From Mesorhizobium sp. NZP2298 (GTDB lineage Bacteria; Pseudomonadota; Alphaproteobacteria; Rhizobiales; Rhizobiaceae), in assembly GCF_013170825.1 (NCBI RefSeq), contig NZ_CP033365.1:1934001-1998000 (forward strand): a stretch of 64,000 nucleotides of DNA, in the 5' to 3' direction. The position numbers were made by a program, and so were the translations under genes. How positions within the stretch are numbered: the first letter of the stretch is position 1; each line of letters opens with the position of its first letter. Of the stretch, positions 44,433 through 53,415 are shown piece after piece. The notes under the pieces were generated by a model. That model had not been told where the DNA came from and searched no databases. It saw only the letters and a program-made list of their open reading frames with translations.

Positions 44433-45248
44433 ATGGCTGGCGAGAAAGTGCACCTGACCGGGGCAAAGGAAACCTTGCTGATGACACTCTACGGCAAGGC
44501 GCTGGAGAGCCGGCTGCCCCATTCCCTGCTTGCGGATCATTTCGCCGACGAGGCGGTGCGCAAGATCGACTATGATTTCTCCAGGCTCAAGGTCGACGAG
44601 AATCTCGGCATCGGCCTGGCAATCCGGGCCAAGACACTGGATGTCCGTGTCGAGGATTTTCTGGCCAGGAATCCCGGCGCCATCGTGCTGCATCTCGGTT
44701 GCGGGCTCGATGCGCGCGTCTTCCGTGTCGATCCGCCGTCAGGCGTGGACTGGTTCGACGTCGACTATCCCCAGGTCATCGAACTCAGGCGCAAGCTCTA
44801 CCCGTCCCCCGACCATCACCATCTCATCGCTTCGTCGGTGACCGAGCCCGGCTGGCTGGCCGAGGTGCCGCGCACCCGCCCGGCCATGGTGGTGGCGGAA
44901 GGTCTGACGCCCTATCTCCCCGCCGATGAAGGGCTGCGTCTGGTTTCGCGGCTTGTCTCGCATCTTGCCGGCGGCGAGCTGATGTTCGACGCCTACAGCC
45001 GTTTCGGCCTGACGCTGCTTCGCCTCAATCCGACCATCAAGGTCACGGGTGCCGAGGTCCACTGGGCGATCGACGATCCGCACGAGCTGGAACTGGCGGT
45101 TCCGAAACTGCGGTTCGTCGAGGATATTTCCGCCTACAAGCCTGAACACGCCGCCCGCATGGGCTGGTCCGCCAAATTGTTCGTTCGCCTTTGGAAACAC
45201 ATTCCGGCGCTGCGAAAGGTAGGCAGGCTTCTGCGCTATCGCTTCTAG
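44433..45248 (+). CDS. Class I SAM methyltransferase of the LCMT/PPM family
   Basis: 271-residue O-methyltransferase. SAM motif I is VLHLGCGLDARVFRVDP, followed by WFDVDYPQVIELRRKL and VVAEGLTPYLP, typical of leucine carboxyl methyltransferase-like and polyketide O-methyltransferase (Tcm) proteins. Substrate unknown. CAGGAG eight bases before ATG 44433. Its promoter lies between it and the divergent Ada-like gene. It ends two bases before the convergent DUF2244 gene. Confidence 0.85.
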   Translation: MAGEKVHLTGAKETLLMTLYGKALESRLPHSLLADHFADEAVRKIDYDFSRLKVDENLGIGLAIRAKTLDVRVEDFLARNPGAIVLHLGCGLDARVFRVDPPSGVDWFDVDYPQVIELRRKLYPSPDHHHLIASSVTEPGWLAEVPRTRPAMVVAEGLTPYLPADEGLRLVSRLVSHLAGGELMFDAYSRFGLTLLRLNPTIKVTGAEVHWAIDDPHELELAVPKLRFVEDISAYKPEHAARMGWSAKLFVRLWKHIPALRKVGRLLRYRF

Positions 45249-45250
45249 AT

Positions 45251-45745
45251 TCAGCGCGCCTTTGCGGTCGCCAATGCCCGCGAAAAGGCGGTGGCAAAGC
45301 TCTCGCGGGAATCGGGATCGAGAAAACCGCCGATCGGCACGTTCTGGCCTTGCGCTTCCACGGTCATTTTGGTGATGCCGATCTCGGCGTGACGGGCCAC
45401 CGAAAACCGCGCCCAGAACGGGTTGAAGCGGTGCGCTTCCGATTTTCCCGAAGGGGCTGTCTTGCGGATGTCGAGGCTGGTGCGGGACACCGACACCTCC
45501 TCGCGGGCGCGGGCGGCCCGATAATTGGCGCGGAAGGCGATGTAGACGGCGACCACGTCGAGGCCGAAGAAGCCGAACACCGGCCACGCACCACGCGACA
45601 GGAAAAACGCGCCTGTCACCAGCCAGCCGAACAGCAGCGCGCCCATCAGGACCAGGAAGCCCGTCCTGCCCAGCGACCGGTGTGGGGTCAGCAATGCGTG
45701 AAAGAAGGGCTCGTCAGCCTGGAACGAGGCGTTTGTGTCGCTCAT
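45251..45745 (-). CDS. DUF2244 family membrane protein
   Basis: 164-residue inner-membrane protein with two helices (TGFLVLMGALLFGWLVTGAF and WPVFGFFGLDVVAVYIAF) and a cytoplasmic C-terminal domain. DUF2244 has no known function; it is recurrently found next to nth in alphaproteobacteria, as here (divergent, 22 bp apart), which gives overlapping promoters. Confidence 0.86.
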   Translation of the reverse strand: MSDTNASFQADEPFFHALLTPHRSLGRTGFLVLMGALLFGWLVTGAFFLSRGAWPVFGFFGLDVVAVYIAFRANYRAARAREEVSVSRTSLDIRKTAPSGKSEAHRFNPFWARFSVARHAEIGITKMTVEAQGQNVPIGGFLDPDSRESFATAFSRALATAKAR

Positions 45746-45767
45746 GACAGGATATTATAGGAGGGAA

Positions 45768-46580
45768 ATGGCGAGCCCCAAGTCCAAAGATTCTTCCATG
45801 CCCGAAAAAAAGCTGCCGGCCGGACGACGTGACGGATCGAACGCCAAGCCGCGTCCACGGCCCGTGCGGCGGACGTCACGCTATACCCCGGCGGAAGTGC
45901 ATGAGATCTTCCGACGCTTTTCGGTCCAGCGGCCGGAGCCGAAGGGTGAGCTCGAACATGTCAACGCCTTCACGCTGCTGGTGGCTGTGGTGTTGTCCGC
46001 GCAGGCGACGGATGCCGGCGTCAACAAGGCGACGCGGGCGCTGTTCAAGGCCGCCGATACGCCACGGAAGATGGTGGCTCTGGGTGAAGCCAAGGTCGGC
46101 GAATACATCAGGACCATCGGCCTCTGGCGCAACAAGGCCAAGAATGTCATCGCGCTGTCGGAGGCGCTGATCCGCGACCATGGCGGGGAAGTGCCTGATG
46201 ACCGCGATGAGTTGGTCAAGCTGCCGGGGGTCGGGCGCAAGACCGCCAATGTCGTGCTCAACATGGCCTTCGGCCAGCATACGATGGCGGTCGATACGCA
46301 TATTTTCCGGATCGGCAACAGGCTTGGCCTGGCGCCCGGCAAGACGCCCGAGCAGGTCGAGCAGGGGCTACTGAAGATCATCCCGGACGAGTATATGTGC
46401 CATGCGCATCACTGGCTGATCCTGCATGGCCGCTATGTCTGCAAGGCGCGCAAGCCGGACTGCCCGGCCTGCGTCATCGCCGATATCTGCAAGGCGCAGG
46501 AGAAGACGACCAGCATTCCGGCGCCCCTGGTGCCGATCGCCCCGCTCGATGCGGTGGACGAGGTTCAGGGCCAAACCTGA
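45768..46580 (+). CDS. nth: Endonuclease III
   Basis: 270-residue base-excision-repair glycosylase/AP lyase for oxidised pyrimidines. HhH motif LPGVGRKTANVVLNM with catalytic K158, catalytic D176 in AVDTHIFRI, and the [4Fe-4S] ligand set C-x6-C-x2-C-x5-C (CKARKPDCPACVIADIC) are complete. The N-terminus carries a basic ~45-residue extension. AGGAGGGAA precedes ATG 45768. Confidence 0.96.
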   Translation: MASPKSKDSSMPEKKLPAGRRDGSNAKPRPRPVRRTSRYTPAEVHEIFRRFSVQRPEPKGELEHVNAFTLLVAVVLSAQATDAGVNKATRALFKAADTPRKMVALGEAKVGEYIRTIGLWRNKAKNVIALSEALIRDHGGEVPDDRDELVKLPGVGRKTANVVLNMAFGQHTMAVDTHIFRIGNRLGLAPGKTPEQVEQGLLKIIPDEYMCHAHHWLILHGRYVCKARKPDCPACVIADICKAQEKTTSIPAPLVPIAPLDAVDEVQGQT

Positions 46581-46685
46581 CGAGCGGCTGGGCCTCAACT
46601 CTCCTCCACGAACACCTCGAAAGCCGACCGGTTTGCGACAAATACCGATTGCGGAACCTCTGCCCGCTTCCGATTTATTCTAGAT

Positions 46686-46827
46686 TAGGGTGTTGATATT
46701 CAGGTGATGCCAGCCTGCGAACGGTGGTTTTCCGCGCTCCTGGTGCTCGCGTACGAAAAGTATGCTCCGCTCCGGTTCTCGAAAACCACCATTCTCGGCT
46801 CGGCCTGACCCGAATCTCGACACCCTA
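46686..46827. repeat. Long palindromic intergenic element, copy B
   Basis: About 142 bp, same design as 11535-11677: outer arms TAGGGTGTTGATATTCAGG and its mirror ending CGACACCCTA, inner GGTGGTTTT mirrored by AAAACCACC, and the shared core GGTGCTCGCGTAC...GCTCCGCTCCGGTT...ACCATTCTCGG. Its right edge supplies the stop codon (46825-46827, minus strand) of the DUF2214 gene. Confidence 0.85.
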
Positions 46828-47280
46828 GTAGCCGTAACCGCGCGCCATCGCCGCCGCGAAGACCGGGATCAGCAGGAAGACGAAGGCTTCCGCGGGGACG
46901 TATGTCTTCACCGAGGCCAGTTCGCCCGCCGGCACGGCGAAGGAGGGATTGGCGCTGGCCTGCCTGTTCCAGGAAATGAAGCGCACGGTCGGGACGATCG
47001 ACAGCAGGCCGACAATGCCAAAGGCCACCATCTTGGCCCAGAACACCCAGTTGTAGACGTAGAACTCCCATCCCTTGAGACCCCAGAAGACGCGGCCGAT
47101 GCCGACGATGATGATCAGCGCGGCGATGATGCCATAGTGGCGGTCGATGCTGGCGAGCCGCTCGAGCGTCGCGGCGGGCAGGTCGCCGCGGATCAGCACG
47201 AATTCGGCGCCGATGATCCCCGCCAGGGAAAACACCAGCAGATGATGGACAATGGCAAGCACAAGGTCGGTCGTGTCCAT
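46825..47280 (-). CDS. DUF2214 family integral membrane protein
   Basis: 151-residue inner-membrane protein with four hydrophobic helices, beginning MDTTDLVLAIVHHLLVF. Contains VGIGRVFWGLKGWEFYVYN typical of the family, which is of unknown function. ATG 47280 is chosen because the upstream in-frame extension to 47409 is hydrophilic and unlike the family. The TAG stop lies inside the outer arm of palindromic repeat copy B. Confidence 0.84.
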   Translation of the reverse strand: MDTTDLVLAIVHHLLVFSLAGIIGAEFVLIRGDLPAATLERLASIDRHYGIIAALIIIVGIGRVFWGLKGWEFYVYNWVFWAKMVAFGIVGLLSIVPTVRFISWNRQASANPSFAVPAGELASVKTYVPAEAFVFLLIPVFAAAMARGYGY

Positions 47281-47500
47281 GCTTCTTCCCTTGGGTTTGA
47301 GCACCAGCCCGCGTCGGAGAAGATCGCGTCGCAATGTGCTGAAATCAGCCGGCCGGGAAAATAACACCGTCGGGCGGAATTCCCATAGCGGAGCCACGGC
47401 ACCGGACATGCGGCTTTTCTGGATGATGGCGCGTTTCGCGCTGGCCCTTGCACCGCACGGGCTATTTGCTAAGCGCGGATAACTTCAGCGAGGCAATCCC

Positions 47501-48034
47501 ATGAACAATCCGCACGGCGCTCCGGTCATCGAGACGAAGCGAACCATTCTAAGGGCGCACCGGCTGGAGGACTTTGACGCCTATGCCACGATGTGGGCAG
47601 ACCCGGCCGTCACCCGCTTCATCGGCGGCAGGCCGCGCACGCGCGAGGAAAGCTGGATGCGCTTCCTGCGTCATGCTGGCCTGTGGTCGCTGCTCGGCTA
47701 CGGCTTCTGGGCGATTGAGGAGAAAGCGACGGGCCGCTTTGTCGGAGAGGCCGGTTTTCACGACCTGAAGCGTGACATGGAACCGTCGATCGAGGGCATT
47801 CCCGAGGCCGGATGGGCACTGGCGCCGGCCGTGCACGGCGCCGGTCTCGCCACCGAGGTCGTCGGCCGCGTGCTGGCCTGGGGAGAAGAAACCTTTGGAC
47901 GTACGAAAACCGTCTGCATCATCGATCCGGAGAACGCCGCATCGTTGAATGTCGCTGGCAAGGTCGGCTATCGCGAAGTATTGCGGACCACCTATCATGA
48001 CGCCCCGACAGTGCTGCTGGAGCGGCTGTCCTGA
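47501..48034 (+). CDS. GNAT-family N-acetyltransferase (RimJ/RimL-like)
   Basis: 177-residue acetyltransferase. Typical RimJ-like features: N-terminal ETKRTILRAHRLEDFDAYA, acetyl-CoA loop region near APAVHGAGLATEVVGRVLAW and the C-terminal ENAASLNVAGKVGYREV. Substrate unknown (protein N-termini or small molecules). Convergent with the GGDEF-EAL gene. Confidence 0.88.
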   Translation: MNNPHGAPVIETKRTILRAHRLEDFDAYATMWADPAVTRFIGGRPRTREESWMRFLRHAGLWSLLGYGFWAIEEKATGRFVGEAGFHDLKRDMEPSIEGIPEAGWALAPAVHGAGLATEVVGRVLAWGEETFGRTKTVCIIDPENAASLNVAGKVGYREVLRTTYHDAPTVLLERLS

Positions 48035-48050
48035 ACTGGAATTGAGACCT

Positions 48051-50549
48051 CTACCCCGCTTGGCGGCGCAGTTTCCGAGCAAGGTCGGCCCACGGATCGG
48101 CGCTCTGCGCGGCCGGTGTGACGCCCCGGCCCAGCAGCACCGTCGAGGCATCGAACGGCGTCGGCCGGGCGATCCCATAGCCCTGGGCATAGTCGACGCC
48201 GATGGTCTTCAGTGCGGCGGCGATTTCGTCGCTCTCGACGAACTCGGCGATGGTACGCTTGCCCATGACCTTGCCGATATGATGGATCATCTCGACCATG
48301 GCGCGGTCGATGCGGTCGTCAAGCATGTCCTTGACGAAGCTGCCGTCGATCTTGAGGTAGTCGACCGGCAGGTGCTTCAGATAGGCGAAGGATGACATGC
48401 CGGAGCCGAAATCGTCGAGCGCGAAGCGGCAGCCCAGGCCGCGCAGATCGGCAATGAAACGCATGGCATTGGTGAGATTGGCGATAGCGCTGGTTTCGGT
48501 GATCTCAAGGCAGATCATGGCAGGCGAAATGCCATAGACGAGAAACTGCTCGCGCAGGAAGCCGAGAAACGTCTCGTCGCCGAAAGTCGCTCCGGAAAGA
48601 TTGATGGCGCATGTGGCAATCGGCGGCGTGCGCGGATCGGCCTGCCGGGCGGCCAGGATGCGGAAGGTGTTGCGCACCACCCAGCGATCGATCGACGGCA
48701 TCAGGCCGTAGCGCTCGGCAGCGGGAATGAAGCTCTGAGGGGTGACGAAGCTGCCGTCTTCGTCGGTCAGCCGCAGCAGGATCTCGATATGCGCTCCCGC
48801 CTCGACGACGTCGTCGTTGAGCGGCCAGATTTCCTGGGCGTGAAGCCCAAAGCGGTTTTGCTCCAGCGCGGCGTGCAGGCGCTGTACCCAGGCCATCTCG
48901 CCGAAGCGCTCGCGCAAGGCCATGTCGCCATCGCTGTGGATCTGGACGCGGTTGCGGCCTTTCTCCTTGGCCATGTAGCAGGCGACGTCGGCGGCGCGCA
49001 GCGTTTCCTCGATCGTCACCTGCGCGTTGGCGAGCTCCACCATGCCGATACTGACGCTGGTGTTGAAGGGTCTTCCGTCCCAGGCGAAATGCAGGTCCTG
49101 CACCGCCGCGCGAAGCCTTTCGGCGATGTCGGCTGCGTTGGTGGCATCGCAATCAACGAGCAGCACGCCGAACTCGTCGCCGCCCAGCCGGGCGAGTACG
49201 TCGCCGGACCGCAATTCGCGGGTCAGCAGTGAGGAAATCTGGCGCAGCAACTGGTCACCCGCGGCGTGGCCGCACGTATCGTTGACCAGCTTGAACTGGT
49301 CGAGATCGAGATACATCAAGGCGTGCTGCCGGGGCTTGCCTTGCAGTTCGACGATCGTCCTTTCCAGCCGGCTTTCGAAATCGCGCCGGTTGGCGAGCCC
49401 GGTCAATGCGTCATGCGAAGCCTGCCATGAAAGTCGCTCGATATAATCCTCTTCGCGCGTCATATCGTGGAAGGCGAGCACCGCGCCGACGATTTCACCG
49501 GAAACGATCAGCGGCGCGCCGGTCAGCGCGACGGGAACAACGGAGCCGTCCAGCCGCTGCAGCAATTGCGGACGGGCGCTGGAACGGCGCGGTTCGCCGG
49601 CCAGGAGACGCTCGACCAGCTGCGAATCCTCGACGCTGGTATCCTTGTCGACCAGGCGAAACAGCGATGCGACCGGTTTGCCCCTGGCAGTGCCGAGCGG
49701 ACAAGCCAATAGTTTCTCGGCAACCGCGTTCATGTAGTCCAGCCGCCCGTCACGGCCAGTGCTGATGACGGCCTGGCCGATAGACGCCAGCGTAACCTGG
49801 GCGCGCTCGCGCTCGGCATTGAGCGCCAGCTGGAAGGCCTGGCGCTGCGCCAGAAGCTTGCGGGTACGCCACACCGCCAGCAGGATCAGCAAGGCGGCGG
49901 TGACGAGATTGGCAAAGGTGAGCAGCATACGGATGAAGCGCGATCCCTCGCCCAGACTGTCCGAGAAGGCCTTGGACAATGGGGTGACCTGACGATCGAG
50001 CCGATGGATTTCCGCTTTCCAGGCGCCGATCTCGGCTGCCGACGCAGGCCCCTTGCCCAGCGCCGCATGCATGGTGTCGCCGAGCCGCTGGATGGCGAGT
50101 ATCATCGTGTCGGCCGCCGCCCAGTGCTGAATAGCGGTATCAAGATAGCTGAACGTCCGGAAATTCTGGAACAGCCAGATCAGCCCGGCGACGTCGTCCG
50201 GGTGGTTTCTGCCTTGCAGAAAGCCTGTGCGCGCTGCCTCTGTATCGGGCTCGGGCTGCTCGAGCGCCAAGCGCGCCGAGCGATCGGCCATCGGAACGGC
50301 GATCGCCTCGCGATACTCGGTGAAGAACTCCTCATTGCCGGTGTCCGCATACAGGCTGAGGAAATAGATGGCGTGCTTTTGCCCCTTGGACCACTGGCTT
50401 TCCCCGCCGACATAGGCGCGAACCGCCGAAAGCGTGTACAGGCTGAGGCTGGCGACCAGCGCCTGGATGAGCACGACGGCGATGAACGGCCACACGAGCC
50501 CGAGAAGACGGGGGCTGGCGTCCATCGATGACGGCTTCTTCGAATTCAC
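48051..50549 (-). CDS. Membrane-bound GGDEF-EAL protein (c-di-GMP turnover)
   Basis: 832-residue protein: two membrane helices (~13-45 and ~205-228) flanking a periplasmic helical sensor, a PAS domain (~246-370), GGDEF (~372-530) and EAL (~550-805). The diguanylate cyclase motif GGDEF is intact at 456-460, with an inhibitory I-site RSGD five residues upstream. The EAL signature is EILLR (E589), which keeps the ExLxR form, and other metal/catalytic residues (INLSG, EITE, DDFGSG, KIDG) are present, so both activities are possible. Likely links an external cue to motility/biofilm switching. Confidence 0.93.
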   Translation of the reverse strand: MNSKKPSSMDASPRLLGLVWPFIAVVLIQALVASLSLYTLSAVRAYVGGESQWSKGQKHAIYFLSLYADTGNEEFFTEYREAIAVPMADRSARLALEQPEPDTEAARTGFLQGRNHPDDVAGLIWLFQNFRTFSYLDTAIQHWAAADTMILAIQRLGDTMHAALGKGPASAAEIGAWKAEIHRLDRQVTPLSKAFSDSLGEGSRFIRMLLTFANLVTAALLILLAVWRTRKLLAQRQAFQLALNAERERAQVTLASIGQAVISTGRDGRLDYMNAVAEKLLACPLGTARGKPVASLFRLVDKDTSVEDSQLVERLLAGEPRRSSARPQLLQRLDGSVVPVALTGAPLIVSGEIVGAVLAFHDMTREEDYIERLSWQASHDALTGLANRRDFESRLERTIVELQGKPRQHALMYLDLDQFKLVNDTCGHAAGDQLLRQISSLLTRELRSGDVLARLGGDEFGVLLVDCDATNAADIAERLRAAVQDLHFAWDGRPFNTSVSIGMVELANAQVTIEETLRAADVACYMAKEKGRNRVQIHSDGDMALRERFGEMAWVQRLHAALEQNRFGLHAQEIWPLNDDVVEAGAHIEILLRLTDEDGSFVTPQSFIPAAERYGLMPSIDRWVVRNTFRILAARQADPRTPPIATCAINLSGATFGDETFLGFLREQFLVYGISPAMICLEITETSAIANLTNAMRFIADLRGLGCRFALDDFGSGMSSFAYLKHLPVDYLKIDGSFVKDMLDDRIDRAMVEMIHHIGKVMGKRTIAEFVESDEIAAALKTIGVDYAQGYGIARPTPFDASTVLLGRGVTPAAQSADPWADLARKLRRQAG

Positions 50550-50777
50550 GAACGTGCCATGATCCTGTCAGCGTGTCTGTCCGACTGTTTCACCCGTCGG
50601 TTGAGACGATTTTCTTCCCCTCATGTCGCGCAAATGGCGACAACAACCGGGTATCACGGGGGACTTAACAGCAAATAAATAGTTCCGTTCTCTACAAAGC
50701 CATTTCTTGATTTGGGCGGCTGAATATTACGCAGCGTCAAGTGACTGCTTCAAGTTGAATCAGTTTGTATTCGAAGC

Positions 50778-51581
50778 TTATCGATCCTTTTCGAGCCCGT
50801 AACCGAGCGGGTTAGGCAGCGCCTCCGCCGCAAGACTTGCCTGTTCGAGCAGGGAGGCGTCCTCGCCGAAGGCACGGGTGGCGCGGGCCGCCGCCTCGAG
50901 CAGCGGACGTTTCATGCGCTGAAGGAAGGCGGCATCGACGCGCGTGCTCGGCCCCGCCAGCGTCAACGCGCCAAGCAGGTTGCGCCCCGGCCCGAATACC
51001 GGTGCCGAGACGCCCGCCGTCTCGGGGTCGCGGTCGCCGACGGCGAGGCAGTTGCAGGTTCTTCGGATGGTCTCGTAGGGTTCACCCGGCTGGCCGGAAA
51101 ACGCCGCAAGCACGCGTCCGCCCGAGCCGACAAGCAAGGGCAATACGTCGCCCTCGCGTATGGTGTAGCGGATCGGATGCTTGGATTCGACGCGGTAGAG
51201 ACAGGTGCGGACGTCACCCGACCGGACATAGAAGGCGACGCTCTCCCAGCTGTGCTCTGAAAGGTCGCGCATGATCGGCAACAGGATGTCGACCGCCACG
51301 ACCGAACGCTGATAGAGGGCGCCGAGCCGGAAGGCGGTGGGCCCGACGCGGTAGCGCCCATCGTCGAGGCGCTCGAGCAACTGCCCGCGCAGCAGTGAAT
51401 TCGTCAGTCTCAGGATCGTACTCTTGTAGAGGCCGGTGCGCGCCGCGAGTTCGGCCAGGCTGAGTGAGCGGTCGGCGGTTGTAAAGGCATCGAGGATCGC
51501 AATCGCCCGATCAAGTGCCGCGACACCTTCGGCCGATGTACGCCGAAGCTCTGTATCCGCCGATTTGCTTGGTGAGTCCAT
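50778..51581 (-). CDS. IclR-family transcriptional regulator
   Basis: 267-residue regulator with N-terminal winged HTH (VAALDRAIAILDAFTTADRS and LAARTGLYKSTILRLTNSL) and C-terminal GAF-like effector domain (about 100-255, with SAPVFGPGRNLLGALTLAGP). Divergent from the tctCBA-CoA transferase-lyase operon (185-bp spacer with a dyad), so it likely responds to the imported acid or its CoA ester. Confidence 0.92.
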   Translation of the reverse strand: MDSPSKSADTELRRTSAEGVAALDRAIAILDAFTTADRSLSLAELAARTGLYKSTILRLTNSLLRGQLLERLDDGRYRVGPTAFRLGALYQRSVVAVDILLPIMRDLSEHSWESVAFYVRSGDVRTCLYRVESKHPIRYTIREGDVLPLLVGSGGRVLAAFSGQPGEPYETIRRTCNCLAVGDRDPETAGVSAPVFGPGRNLLGALTLAGPSTRVDAAFLQRMKRPLLEAAARATRAFGEDASLLEQASLAAEALPNPLGYGLEKDR

Positions 51582-51637
51582 TGCAGTTCCCAGTTCGCAG
51601 AAACCCGAGCGGGGCCACTCTGTCGCGCTCCTGGATC

Positions 51638-51674
51638 GTTCTGTCCAGCAGAATATCGTTCCGGTTGACAGAAC
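51638..51674. promoter_or_regulatory. Candidate IclR operator and promoter for the tct operon
   Basis: GTTCTGTC at 51638-51645 and its exact reverse complement GACAGAAC at 51667-51674, 29 bp between centres; a nearer TTCTG-N5-CAGAA dyad overlaps the left half. A consensus -35 hexamer TTGACA (51665-51670) overlaps the right half-site. Sited between iclR and tctC. Confidence 0.45.
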
Positions 51675-51766
51675 TTGCTAACATCTGCTTGAACTCGATC
51701 ACGGGTCTGTGAATGCAGGCACGTTTGGCAGGCACCGGAGGAGGTGTCGTGATTTGGAGGAATCCC

Positions 51767-52744
51767 ATGCTGAACAGACGCAGATTTTTGATGAGCACGG
51801 CGGCGGCAGGCGCTGCCGGCCTTGCAGGACTTCATCTCACTCCCGCTTTCGCCGATGGCGCACCGCAGATCCAGATTTTCGTGCCGGCGGCACCCGGCGG
51901 CGGCTGGGACCAGACAGGGCGCACGATGGACCAGGTGCTGCGCTCAGAGAAGCTGATCTCCGGCTCGCAGATCACCAATGTCGGGGGCGCCGGCGGCACG
52001 GTCGGGCTGCCGCAGTTCATCAGCCAGTGGAATGGCAAGGGCAATTCGCTGATGGTCGCCGGCATGGTCATGGTCGGCGCCATCATCGCCAACAAGGCCG
52101 CCAACAATCTGACGCAGGTGACACCGATCGCCCGTCTCACCGGTGAATTCGAAGCCCTGGTGGTGCCGGCGGAATCGCCGTTCAAGACCGCCGCCGATTT
52201 CGTAGCCGCGCTCAAAGCCGATCCGACGAAGGTTCCCGTGGCCGGCGGCTCCGCCGGTGGCTCCGACCACATCCTGTTCGGCCTGATCGCCAAGACCGTC
52301 GGCGTTCCGGCGACCAGCCTTTCCTATGTCCCGTTCGCCGGCGGCGGCGAGGCCTTGTCGGCGCTGCTCGGCAACCAGGTGGCGGCCGGCATCTCCGGCT
52401 TTGGCGAATTCTCCGAACAGGTCAAGGCCGGTGCGCTCAGGCTGCTCGCCATCTCGGCCGACAAGCGCCAGGACGGCATCGACGCGCCGACGCTGAAGGA
52501 AACCGGCATCGATGTCGAACTGTTCAACTGGCGCGGCGTTTTCGCGCCTCCCGGCGTGTCCGACGCCGACAAGGCGGCGATGATCACGCTGGTCGAGACC
52601 ATGGCCAAGAGCGATGCCTGGGCCACGGAGTGCAAGAACCGCAACTGGACGCCCATCCTGCTCACCGGCGACGACTATGCAAAATTCGTCGCCGAGGATT
52701 CGGCGCGCATCGAGGCCATCCTCAAGGATCTCGGCCTCGCGTGA
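51767..52744 (+). CDS. Tripartite tricarboxylate transporter substrate-binding protein (TctC)
   Basis: 325-residue periplasmic solute receptor. Signal region with MLNRRRFLMSTAAAGAAGLA, which has a twin-Arg-like RRR; then IQIFVPAAPGGGWDQTGRTM, the family's ligand loop, and GGAGGTVGLPQF. Binds a carboxylate such as citrate or another tricarboxylate. TGGAGGAATCCC precedes ATG 51767. First gene of the operon. Confidence 0.92.
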   Translation: MLNRRRFLMSTAAAGAAGLAGLHLTPAFADGAPQIQIFVPAAPGGGWDQTGRTMDQVLRSEKLISGSQITNVGGAGGTVGLPQFISQWNGKGNSLMVAGMVMVGAIIANKAANNLTQVTPIARLTGEFEALVVPAESPFKTAADFVAALKADPTKVPVAGGSAGGSDHILFGLIAKTVGVPATSLSYVPFAGGGEALSALLGNQVAAGISGFGEFSEQVKAGALRLLAISADKRQDGIDAPTLKETGIDVELFNWRGVFAPPGVSDADKAAMITLVETMAKSDAWATECKNRNWTPILLTGDDYAKFVAEDSARIEAILKDLGLA

Positions 52745-52874
52745 TTTTCCCCAGGGGGATGGCGCGAGCCGTCCCCCAATTCTCAAGTCCATCGATCGCA
52801 TCGCAGCGATCATGGCTGGCAGCATGAGGGCCGGTGACAGCCGTCTTGGCCCGTAATCCTGGGGAGGACATTCC

Positions 52875-53411
52875 ATGAGCACCATCAACCAGCCGACGGC
52901 GTCCTCGCGCCTTGCCGTGCCCGAATTGCTTGTTGGCATTGGGCTTCTCGCCTGTGCCGGCGCCGTGGCTTGGCAGACGCTGGCGATCCCGGTGTCGCCG
53001 CTCTATTCCAAGGTCGGGCCGACCGTCTTTCCCTATCTCACCATGGTTGGTCTGGCGGTGCTCTCGCTGCTGCTCATCCTCGCCGCGTTTCGCGGTGGCT
53101 GGCAACCGGAGGAGGAAAAGGAAACGCCGACCGACTGGAAGGCGATGGGCTTCGTCGTCATCGGCCTTGTCGCCAACCTGCTGCTTATCCGGCCGCTCGG
53201 CTTCACGGCGGCCTCGGTCATCATGTTCGTTCTCGTCTGCTACGGCTTCGGCAGCAGGCATACGCTGCGTGACGCGTTCACCGGCCTTGTCCTGGCGCTG
53301 GCCGCCTATTTCGGTTTCGCCAGGGCGCTCGGCGTCAACATCGGTGCGGGTTTCATCGAGAACCAGCTGAACACGGCGATCGATGCGATCATCGGCGCGT
53401 TTGGAGCGTGA
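52875..53411 (+). CDS. Tripartite tricarboxylate transporter small membrane subunit (TctB)
   Basis: 178-residue inner-membrane protein with four hydrophobic helices, e.g. [20 protein letters not shown] and [20 protein letters not shown]. Low sequence conservation is normal for TctB; identity follows from topology, length and position between TctC and TctA. 130 bp after tctC and 4 bp before tctA. Confidence 0.88.
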   Translation: MSTINQPTASSRLAVPELLVGIGLLACAGAVAWQTLAIPVSPLYSKVGPTVFPYLTMVGLAVLSLLLILAAFRGGWQPEEEKETPTDWKAMGFVVIGLVANLLLIRPLGFTAASVIMFVLVCYGFGSRHTLRDAFTGLVLALAAYFGFARALGVNIGAGFIENQLNTAIDAIIGAFGA

Positions 53412-53415
53412 GGCC

